Source of the DNA: CAYUQT01 sp964596165
Lineage (GTDB): Bacteria > Planctomycetota > Phycisphaerae > UBA1845 > JAFGLZ01
Direction of reading: 5' to 3'
Assembly: GCA_964596165.1 (NCBI GenBank)
Contig: CAZQTW010000120.1
Span: 1 to 10,465 of the forward strand
Length of the DNA stretch: 10,465 nt
Positions 1 through 5,967 of this stretch are shown here, piece by piece. The position numbers were made by a program, and so were the translations under genes. A model generated the notes under the pieces. That model was not told the origin of the DNA. It saw only the letters and a list, made by a program, of their open reading frames with translations, and did not search any database. How positions within the stretch are numbered: position 1 is the stretch's first letter; every line of letters starts with the position of its first letter.

Positions 1-2
1 CG

Positions 3-59
3 GCGGTCGCCGTCTACATGATAGGCATCCTCGCGGTCCGAAGACTCTCCCCATCTTGA
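3..59 (+). CDS. C-terminal end of a membrane protein (partial)
   Basis: Reading frame 3 is open from the left edge and ends in TGA at 57-59. The 18 visible residues are a hydrophobic stretch (AVAVYMIGILAV) followed by RRLSPS, which looks like a last membrane helix with a short positively charged tail. Most codons end in G or C, as in the neighbouring genes. The stop lies 8 bases from the convergent stop of the 68-2014 gene, a compact tail-to-tail arrangement. The rest of the gene is outside the window, so its function cannot be named. Too little is visible to exclude a chance open frame. Confidence 0.4.
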   Translation, partial: AVAVYMIGILAVRRLSPS

Positions 60-67
60 GAGCAGTG

Positions 68-2014
68 TCAAGGGGATATAGCTTGCCCCTGCGTAGGTGC
101 AGCGTCCTTGCGGGCGTACACATCTATGAAATCCTTCGTTCCCGCGTAGGGAATGGCTACGGTCCCACGGTGCTCGTAGCGAGCCGGAAGCAACTTGTCT
201 ATGACGAGGTCCATAAGCCGTGCACAACCCCAATTCTTGCTCCACCATTCCGCAAACGAACGCCAATGATTCCTGGGTCCCACAACGATCACTTTCGGCG
301 GATCACGCACCAATCGCTGAAAATCAGAGTCCACGTATCGGTCCCAATAGTGGTCGGCGAATACGACGGCACAGGAGAGCTTCGGCGGCCGGCGATCAAG
401 CCACGCTTCCACGTCAGGGTCACTCGGCAGGAAGAGAACGCGGTCCACGTTGGGATCAGGCGCGAGCTCACGAACGAACAGCACGAGCTTCCGCACGTTT
501 TCCGAATCCGTCGAAAACCGGGCGCGTCTCAGGTAGGGAATACCAGTCCACTCCTGATCGCACGATCTGCAGGTCTTCAACGGTCTGACGAGCGGCTCCC
601 ACAAGGCACAACTCAGCAGGACGATGAGCAAGCCCACCAGCGTGTGAGGCGACACGCATGCACAGGCCGGAGGGGCGTACAGGAATCGCATCAACGCGAC
701 GATCACACCGGCGATGGCCACGGAGATGAGCGGGTTGTTGTCGTAGATCCAGCGAAAGTCCGGCACCGAAAGGCTGTGAAAGAATGCGGCCGGGAACAGG
801 ACTGCAAACATCGCCGCGAAGCGATGACGGGCGCCGGTTGCCCAAAGCACCTGTGAGGAGTCCGTGTGGGGTCCACGGATGGAAACATAGAATGCGATGA
901 AGAGTCCGGACCACAGCACAACCAGCCTCACCACAGCTAACTCCATATCGAGAACCTGAGGGATACCGTTCAGAAGAGACTCTAGGCAGAAAACGAAAAG
1001 GGGACCGACGAAGACGAGCACATGCGTCGACAAACTGAAAGTCGAAAGCACATGCCCTCCGGAACCGGCCTTCACCGGCTGGGAAACCCGGGTCAGCGCG
1101 TATCCGAACCCCGTAAGAAAAAGGATGCCGAACAGGCCAAAGAGCGTCGCTCGCCTGAGAATCTCAAGGGAGTAGGAAAAGCAGTTCTTCCACAAGGTTG
1201 GCAACCCCCCCTTGGGTTGCGAACCCGTCAAGAGAACGTCTTGAAACATCCCTCGTACATCCACCCAAGGCGAAAGCAGCAAAGAGGTCGCGAAGAAAAA
1301 GACCGCCGAAAGAAGCAGAAAAGCAAGCAAGGTCAGGAATCGTGCTGTCCGGGTCCTGTAATGTGGGACCGTGGCGATGACGGTGATGATGCCGAGGAGA
1401 CAGCCGAGGCCCGTAGATTGCTTTGTCAAGAACGCCTGTGAACTCAGAGCGGCCAGAACGGTGAGCAACAAGACCTTCCTGATTCGGAAGCGGGAACGGA
1501 TCGCCGGAGGACGTCCCTCCGTCGTTTCGTCGCTCAGCAAGGCGTGACTGAAGGAGCCCACGACCGCCAGAATCGCGACCCACAACTGCACCATGGCGTC
1601 AAAGAACACCCGTTTCTGCAATGAGAAGTAGATCGGCGTGGACAATAGGACCGTGAGAAAAGGAATGGGCTTGACCAAGCACAAAGACATGCCTGCATAG
1701 ATGACCAGGAGCATACAGGCTTGGGCCGCAATGATAGCTACGCTTTCGGCGAACCAAGTGGAATGGCCTTGACAAAGCAATTCAAGAATCACGTACGATA
1801 GGGGGGGCATGGGCGAGTGCCCCCCATCCGTATACAAGATCATTCCCTGGGAAAGGCGGTTGGCTATCGGCGCCACCCAGCCGGTAAATTCCGGACTCCC
1901 CCAGATGATCGTACAGTGAGCCGGCGCTATGATGAATGCGATCGCCCCAATCGCGACGAGCAACAAGAGGAGCTCCACTATGCTCAAGACGCTTCTTCTC
2001 GCGAGTTCATTCAC
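68..2014 (-). CDS. Polytopic GT-C-like membrane protein, paralogue A
   Basis: This 648-residue protein has about a dozen hydrophobic segments spread over residues 10-480, then a soluble C-terminal region (about 490-648). The first helix (residues 12-30) is followed by a loop with GWVAPIANR and LYTDGGHSPMPPLSY (D63, H66). This position and shape recall the first loop of GT-C glycosyltransferases, where an acidic residue precedes a PPL motif. Other fixed blocks shared with the 5930-7813 protein are KQSTG, RGM..DV.L.GS.PKGG, HSLSV..FRW.YDNNPL, LPSDPDVE and DHYWDRYV. By eye about 60% of the last 110 residues are identical between the two. The start is GTG at 2014, preceded by AGGAG at normal spacing. 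I infer a membrane transferase of lipid-linked sugars, but I do not recognise a named family. A polymer flippase or ligase is possible. Confidence 0.85.
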   Translation of the reverse strand: MNELARRSVLSIVELLLLLVAIGAIAFIIAPAHCTIIWGSPEFTGWVAPIANRLSQGMILYTDGGHSPMPPLSYVILELLCQGHSTWFAESVAIIAAQACMLLVIYAGMSLCLVKPIPFLTVLLSTPIYFSLQKRVFFDAMVQLWVAILAVVGSFSHALLSDETTEGRPPAIRSRFRIRKVLLLTVLAALSSQAFLTKQSTGLGCLLGIITVIATVPHYRTRTARFLTLLAFLLLSAVFFFATSLLLSPWVDVRGMFQDVLLTGSQPKGGLPTLWKNCFSYSLEILRRATLFGLFGILFLTGFGYALTRVSQPVKAGSGGHVLSTFSLSTHVLVFVGPLFVFCLESLLNGIPQVLDMELAVVRLVVLWSGLFIAFYVSIRGPHTDSSQVLWATGARHRFAAMFAVLFPAAFFHSLSVPDFRWIYDNNPLISVAIAGVIVALMRFLYAPPACACVSPHTLVGLLIVLLSCALWEPLVRPLKTCRSCDQEWTGIPYLRRARFSTDSENVRKLVLFVRELAPDPNVDRVLFLPSDPDVEAWLDRRPPKLSCAVVFADHYWDRYVDSDFQRLVRDPPKVIVVGPRNHWRSFAEWWSKNWGCARLMDLVIDKLLPARYEHRGTVAIPYAGTKDFIDVYARKDAAPTQGQAISP

Positions 2015-2263
2015 TGGACACTCCTACAGATCCGTTGCTCCACTCCTCGCGGTTCGTTTTCGATGGGATGCCTACCTCGCGGATATCGGGGGCGTGCTTA
2101 TTGGTCCGCTTTGTGCCCTCGGATAGCAAGGGGCAACGCGCGAGCCGAACGACCGTCGAACAACCTGCGTTATAGTCCCGTAGCCCTTGGGGTGGTGGCA
2201 GAGGTCTCGACTCCGAATCTCACCCCCAGCGCCGGGGCTCGAAGCTCGGCACCCTCGATCCTA
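2015..2263. other. Intergenic region upstream of paralogue A
   Basis: These 249 bases separate two minus-strand genes. No convincing open frame is visible. A TATAAC element on the minus strand (2169-2174) resembles a -10 box, but I find no -35 box at 16-18 bases from it, so I do not call a promoter. The distance is long for a shared operon, so the membrane protein may have its own promoter here. Confidence 0.4.
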
Positions 2264-3436
2264 CTATGTCTTCACGTCCCACGTGTACGCCCTTCTCTCG
2301 AACGCCTTCTCCGTCAACTGTCCCGTCGGACGGACGTTGATGCCCCGCCCCCAAACCGACTTGGCCTGTTCAAGGTAGTGGAGATAGTTCTCCAGAGGGA
2401 CATCCGCAGGGACTCGATGATCGCAGAAGGGGATGAACCCGCCCTCCTCGGCCAGCGGAGCGAGCCTCTCGATCTCGCGGCTGATGGCATCCTTGCTTTG
2501 GGCCAAGATTCGCTTGTCGAACCCTCCCATGATCAGCAGATCGCGACCGAAGCGCTTGCGACAGGCGATGGGGTCCGCGCCCCACGTGCCAACCTCCAGC
2601 GGGAAAGCCACATTGACGCCGTTCTCCAGCCAGATCGGCAGCAAATCGTCCACCTTGCCGTCGCAATCCAGCACGACAACGTCGCAACCGTAGGACCGGA
2701 GCAGGTCGGTAATCCGCTGGTACTGCGGTCCCATGACTTCACGAACGATTCGCGGCGAAATGAGCGGTCCGCTGTTGTAACACATATCCTCCCACAGACT
2801 CGCGTAGTCGAAGGTACATCCGACCGCTCGCGCGGCACTCAGGGCTCGTTCCAGCACGGTGTGGAACAGATCACCCAGCCTCTCAACCATCTCCGGAAAC
2901 AGCGTCGGATCATCGTAGAGCAGCAACGACAGGTTGGTGACGCCCATCCAATTCCGGAGCCAGCCGTAGAGGCTGCCGCCGGTTATCCCGATCGGATAGT
3001 CGCGCCGGTCGTCCGCCTGCCGGGCGCACTGCTCGACCCAGTCGTCGCCGATTCGGCCCGGCGTATCGGGATCCAGCCGCCAGACGAACTGTTCGCGCCA
3101 GCTCGTGCGATCCTTCAGAGTCCAGTCGATATAGTGTGGAATGGTGCGTAGCCGCTTATTCTGTCGATAGGTCACGCCGGCGGCGTCGATGGCCACCTCG
3201 GTCTCCCCCTCGTCGGCGATGACCTTGTCCTCGAAGCAGGGGCGCAGCCCCAGATCGACGGACATGACCCGCCAGGGGGCATCCATCCCAAAGAATTCGT
3301 CGGTGTTCACTCCCTCGGGCAGGCCGAAGTGTTCCCACACCTCGATCGTCTCCGTCCAGAAGCCGAAGTCCCAGATCGGACAGCGATCCACGGGGCGATA
3401 ATGCATCTGGTTGTTGAACCGTTCGCGGTCGTTCAT
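2264..3436 (-). CDS. Uroporphyrinogen decarboxylase (URO-D) fold protein, non-haem type
   Basis: The 390-residue protein reads through as a cytosolic member of the URO-D/corrinoid-methyltransferase superfamily (Pfam URO-D). It opens MNDRERFNNQMHYRPVDRCP, the usual start of these proteins. The barrel motifs VVVLDCDGKVDDLLP (about 253-267), NVAFPLEV (275-282), IMGGFDKR (302-309) and FIPFCDHRVPADVPLENY (334-351) are typical of the uncharacterised URO-D-like group common in Planctomycetota and relatives. The arginine-rich N-terminal substrate motif of true HemE is absent, so haem synthesis is unlikely. The zinc motif H-x-C of MtaA-type enzymes reads D257-C-D259, so any metal would use other residues, perhaps C338 and H340. 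I prefer ATG at 3436, with GGAAAG eight bases upstream, over TTG at 3457. The gene ends in tandem TAG TAG (2266-2261). The substrate is unknown; methyl transfer to or from a corrinoid is the family-level guess. Confidence 0.88.
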   Translation of the reverse strand: MNDRERFNNQMHYRPVDRCPIWDFGFWTETIEVWEHFGLPEGVNTDEFFGMDAPWRVMSVDLGLRPCFEDKVIADEGETEVAIDAAGVTYRQNKRLRTIPHYIDWTLKDRTSWREQFVWRLDPDTPGRIGDDWVEQCARQADDRRDYPIGITGGSLYGWLRNWMGVTNLSLLLYDDPTLFPEMVERLGDLFHTVLERALSAARAVGCTFDYASLWEDMCYNSGPLISPRIVREVMGPQYQRITDLLRSYGCDVVVLDCDGKVDDLLPIWLENGVNVAFPLEVGTWGADPIACRKRFGRDLLIMGGFDKRILAQSKDAISREIERLAPLAEEGGFIPFCDHRVPADVPLENYLHYLEQAKSVWGRGINVRPTGQLTEKAFERRAYTWDVKT

Positions 3437-3473
3437 GCGGTTGCTTTCCGTAGCCAAGCCGGACCGAACCGGA

Positions 3474-3599
3474 CGCCGGCCGGCTCGCGGGCGGTATTAT
3501 GCCATGGGTCCCGTGCATTTTGAATGGGCCGGCCTTTCAAACGCCCTTCGGACCCGCCCGCCGCCGGATGACGCTGCCGCATTGTGTCCGCCGGCCGGC
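3474..3599. repeat. GC palindromic sites in the divergent promoter region
   Basis: The 11-mer CGCCGGCCGGC occurs identically at 3474-3484 and 3589-3599, and a GGCCGGCC palindrome lies at 3527-3534. One copy sits just downstream of the predicted start point of the minus-strand promoter. One lies inside the spacer of the plus-strand promoter candidate, and one lies between the two promoters. They could be operator sites shared by the divergent genes. In GC-rich DNA such strings also arise by chance, so this is weak. Confidence 0.3.
3496..3524 (-). promoter_or_regulatory. Candidate sigma70-type promoter for the URO-D-like gene
   Basis: On the minus strand TTCAAA (3524-3519, four of six matches to TTGACA) is followed after exactly 17 bases by CATAAT (3501-3496, five of six matches to TATAAT). 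Transcription would start near 3489, leaving a leader of about 50 bases before the ATG at 3436. It is the best promoter-like pair I found in the window and lies in a divergent intergenic region, where a promoter is expected. Confidence 0.5.
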
Positions 3600-3610
3600 A
3601 CCGGTATTCT
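3582..3610 (+). promoter_or_regulatory. Weak promoter candidate giving a leaderless mRNA
   Basis: TTGTGT (3582-3587) and TATTCT (3605-3610) are separated by 17 bases and match the consensus at three and four of six positions. The -10 box ends only six bases before the ATG at 3617, so transcription would start at or next to the start codon. No Shine-Dalgarno sequence is present ahead of that ATG, which agrees with leaderless translation. The match is poor enough to be chance. Confidence 0.25.
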
Positions 3611-3616
3611 CCTTGC

Positions 3617-4942
3617 ATGCATGCTTCGGGCCTCATTATCCGCCGATACGCCCCTGTCGTCGCAGTCGTAATCGTCTGTGTCCTTCTGTTCACCTATCAC
3701 CTCGGCAGTGTCGATTCTCTTCCACTCTTCGGAGATGAGAGCCATTGGATCGGCAAGTCGAAGGGTTGGTTTCTCCTGATCCACGGCCGATTTGACGAAC
3801 CGTTTTGGAAGCTCGAGGCGATCGACCAGCCACTACTGGTGCCCTATCTATTCGGCGCAGTGGCCTCTCTAAGCGGGTACGACGGATCGATGCTCCACCG
3901 GATGTACGACTTCTCCAAAGACTTCGAAACCAATCGCAAGGAGGGTCGGGTTCCCAATCCGGCCCTTCTACGGCGATGCCGTATCGTCAGTCTGGCCTGT
4001 GGAATAGTTGGAGTGGGCGCGGCCATGGCGATCCTCTGGCGGATCGTGGGACCCGGAGGCTCCCTTGCGGTACCTCTGCTGCTCGGCCTCAATCCCCACT
4101 ACATACGTCTGTCACAACGGGCGATGTCGGAGGGTATGCTGAGCCTGTGGCTCCTGGTCGGCTGGCTTATCTGCATGGCGCTTGCCCACACCCTCGACAA
4201 AGGTCCGGCCCGCTCGGCACGGCGATGGTCGATCCTGATGGGCGTAGTGGCCGGCCTTGGGTTGACCACCAAGCTGACGGGGTTGGTGATATTCATCGGC
4301 ATGGGTGTCGTGGGGGCATGGATCGCCCTGCGAACCGTGATTGCAGGGCGCCGGCCGGGTCAAGGATCAGGTTGGCGTCTTCCGGCCGTGCATGTGGGCG
4401 TCGCTTTCGCTGTCGGCTACCTGGTGTTCATCGCCCAGTCGCCCGCCACATGGAACGATCCCCTTGGAGCGTTGCAGCGGATGATGTCCTGGCGCAAAGG
4501 GGTGACCGCCCAACAGCAGGTCGCCCTTCCGGAATACGCGATTCATGGAATGTACCAACGGGTCGGCAAAGCCTCCGTACGCCTGGGACATGACATTGGC
4601 ACTCTCGGCGCCTCCGGAGTCAGTCGTTGGCTGCACATTCCATGGCTCGACGGACTCCTCTTCCTTGCAGGGTTGTTGTGGCTGGTGGCAGCCGAGAGAA
4701 GGGCTCGACTGGCCGGGGACGCGCGTTACGGCTGCGATCTGGGCGTATCGCTGATCTGGTCAGGGGTACTGTTGGGGTCGCTCGCGCTATTCCTAGAAAT
4801 CGACAATGACCGCTACTACCTTCCGGGGCTGATCGCCCTCGTCGTGGTCCAGGCGACGGCGCTTGGGGCGGCGTCGCGGTGGGTCGGGACGAAGATCGGA
4901 CGGCTGAGAGCTGATAGCGCATTAAGCCGTTTGCACAGATGA
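3617..4942 (+). CDS. ArnT/PMT-type (GT39-like) membrane glycosyltransferase
   Basis: The 441-residue protein has about nine to eleven membrane helices and fits the GT-C fold that transfers a sugar from a polyprenyl-phosphate donor on the outer side of the membrane. The first helix (11-27) is followed by the first-loop motif LFGDESHWIG with D40-E41, the expected catalytic acidic pair. D70-Q-P-L then stands where the family has its PPL-type motif. Further family marks are LRRCRIVSL (118-126), LSQRAMSEGMLSLW (165-178), GLTTKLTGL (215-223) and NDRYYLP (397-403) in a late helix-loop. I chose ATG 3617 because the 11 residues from the earlier GTG at 3584 are not membrane-like and no ribosome site precedes them. 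A GCATGCATGC palindrome covers this start. It is divergent from the URO-D-like gene and convergent with the TPR gene. The acceptor (glycan, lipid or protein) cannot be read from the sequence. Confidence 0.88.
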   Translation: MHASGLIIRRYAPVVAVVIVCVLLFTYHLGSVDSLPLFGDESHWIGKSKGWFLLIHGRFDEPFWKLEAIDQPLLVPYLFGAVASLSGYDGSMLHRMYDFSKDFETNRKEGRVPNPALLRRCRIVSLACGIVGVGAAMAILWRIVGPGGSLAVPLLLGLNPHYIRLSQRAMSEGMLSLWLLVGWLICMALAHTLDKGPARSARRWSILMGVVAGLGLTTKLTGLVIFIGMGVVGAWIALRTVIAGRRPGQGSGWRLPAVHVGVAFAVGYLVFIAQSPATWNDPLGALQRMMSWRKGVTAQQQVALPEYAIHGMYQRVGKASVRLGHDIGTLGASGVSRWLHIPWLDGLLFLAGLLWLVAAERRARLAGDARYGCDLGVSLIWSGVLLGSLALFLEIDNDRYYLPGLIALVVVQATALGAASRWVGTKIGRLRADSALSRLHR

Positions 4943-4950
4943 GGCTCCCA

Positions 4951-4975
4951 AAAGTAACTGAAGAAACGCAGTTGC
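4951..4975 (-). terminator. Weak hairpin with T-run after the TPR gene
   Basis: On the minus strand AACTG (4973-4969) and CAGTT (4960-4956) form a five-pair stem with an eight-base loop, followed two bases later by TTTT (4953-4950). It lies 22 bases past the TGA of the TPR gene, where a terminator would be expected between convergent genes. The stem is short for an intrinsic terminator, so the call is tentative. Confidence 0.3.
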
Positions 4976-4995
4976 CTGGGGACCGATCGCTGCCT

Positions 4996-5448
4996 TCACT
5001 CGTTTCGCCCGGAGGCCTTGCGGAGCTCCGCCAAGAACGGCGGTTCGACAATGCCGCCGAGCTTCCGCCACATCGATACATCCAGCCACGCCCGGTCGAA
5101 GGAGCGCATCAAGTATTCAGCGGTAGCTCGCATAATGAATGCTTCGGCATAGTTCGGTCTGAGTTCTATGGCCCGGGTATAGTCTTGAACGGCCCGATCG
5201 TATTGGCGCTTTTCGACGTACGCCATCCCCCGTTCCTTGTAGATGGGGGCGAAGACCGGATCGACCTGGGCGGCCGCATCGAGCCACCGGATCTTCTCGT
5301 TGGGATCGGCGGCCATCACGCCGCGGCAGAAGGCATCGTAGACCTCCGGCCGGTCGCTGTCCGGCGGGAGACGGGTAGCCAAAACCACAGTCAGGCTGAC
5401 GGCGGCCACCAGCAACACTCGACCGCACCCCCAGGCATCCACTGTCAT
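4996..5448 (-). CDS. Small membrane-anchored TPR protein
   Basis: The 150-residue protein begins with a short polar stretch and a hydrophobic segment (residues 10-24), either an uncleaved anchor or a signal peptide; no lipobox cysteine is visible. The rest is tetratricopeptide repeat. A weak unit lies at about 34-67, a clear one at 68-101 (QYDRAVQDYTRAIELRPNY), and a divergent one at 102-135 (SFDRAWLDVSMWRKLGG). TPR proteins act as protein-binding scaffolds. Being exported and lying between membrane glycosyltransferases suggests a periplasmic or membrane-surface partner role, which is inference. Start ATG 5448 is preceded by GGTGA at six bases. An in-frame TGA at 5455-5457 closes the open frame directly upstream, so the reading frame continues past the start apart from that single stop. 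Confidence 0.75.
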   Translation of the reverse strand: MTVDAWGCGRVLLVAAVSLTVVLATRLPPDSDRPEVYDAFCRGVMAADPNEKIRWLDAAAQVDPVFAPIYKERGMAYVEKRQYDRAVQDYTRAIELRPNYAEAFIMRATAEYLMRSFDRAWLDVSMWRKLGGIVEPPFLAELRKASGRNE

Positions 5449-5929
5449 AAGTTTTCACCGTACCACCCAGACGGCCTGCCGTTCAACCTCCGCCAGTGCG
5501 GCTTCGTCGAGCGCCCTCGTCGAACGTCTTCTCCTCAGTATCTCGCAGATATCTTCGGGCATGGTCCAAAAACAGGGATAGGCACCTCGGCAGAATGCGT
5601 CTTCCGCGTGGCAGGAAACGGTTTTGGCTCGAAGCCAGTCCCCGTTCTTGAACCCTGCTCTATCTTGCACCGTGGTCCCGCAAGATTCAACCAGACAGGC
5701 TTGATACTCCGCTGCGTGTCCCCTACCTTGTGGGGCGCCGAAGCAGGGCCCATCGCGGTAATCTGCAAGGCGCAGAAGACTATGCCCCCCATCCGAGGAC
5801 GAGAGAACTGCCGCCAAACCCGTGCTTGCGCACTGCGTAGGTCCGCCAGGAACTGCGACATCGGACAAGCCCTCTGCCCCGAAAACGTCGAGCGCGACCA
5901 AGCTCGGGCGCCTTGGACCACCTGCCTTG
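5449..5929. other. Stretch between divergent genes without a recognised gene
   Basis: About 480 bases lie between the start of the TPR gene and the chosen start of paralogue B. Several frames are open on both strands, none of which gives a protein family I recognise. The minus-strand frame ending at 5455 is the only one with a supporting feature, namely its position just ahead of the TPR gene. Promoters for both flanking genes would be expected here, but I found no convincing -35/-10 pair. Confidence 0.5.
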
Positions 5930-5967
5930 ATGGAGATCGCAATTCTGATCGGTGCGGCTTGCCTCAC
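5455..5967 (-). CDS. Doubtful cysteine-rich hypothetical protein or gene remnant
   Basis: An open frame of 170 codons ends with TGA six bases before the ATG of the TPR gene and in the same frame, the spacing expected of an operon neighbour. The last 95 residues hold seven cysteines (in GPC, QAC, ESC, VSC, AFC, YPC and DIC). They end in a charged, helix-like tail (PEDICEILRRRRSTRALDEAALAEV, shown here in part as EDICEILRRRR and ALDEAALAEV). The N-terminal part overlaps the start of paralogue B on the other strand and looks non-biological, so any real start is internal; no good ATG or ribosome site supports one. Codon third positions are less biased than in the sure genes. It could be a real exported cysteine-rich protein, the tail of a decayed gene, or chance. 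Confidence 0.25.
   Translation of the reverse strand: MRQAAPIRIAISIKAGGPRRPSLVALDVFGAEGLSDVAVPGGPTQCASTGLAAVLSSSDGGHSLLRLADYRDGPCFGAPQGRGHAAEYQACLVESCGTTVQDRAGFKNGDWLRAKTVSCHAEDAFCRGAYPCFWTMPEDICEILRRRRSTRALDEAALAEVERQAVWVVR

Noticed and set aside
1802..1825. Perfect eight-base inverted repeat GGGGGGCA/TGCCCCCC in paralogue A
   Set aside because: It encodes the DGGH and MPP parts of the conserved loop. The paralogue keeps the residues but breaks the stem with other codons, so the repeat follows from the protein sequence.
1817..3151. A 444-codon open frame on the plus strand across the paralogue A start and the URO-D-like gene
   Set aside because: It is antisense to two well-supported genes, gives an arginine- and proline-rich sequence with no domain, and bridges a gene boundary. 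High GC content makes such shadow frames common.
5776..5796. DGGHS in the doubtful minus-strand frame, matching the key motif of the paralogues and sharing a 13-base string (CGGATGGGGGGCA) with paralogue A
   Set aside because: Nothing on either side aligns with the paralogues, and one 13-base match is expected by chance in a window of this size. A relic of a third copy is not supported.
5822..5929. N-terminal extension of paralogue B from GTG 5822
   Set aside because: The 36 added residues have no counterpart in paralogue A, are not membrane-like, and no ribosome-binding site precedes the GTG.
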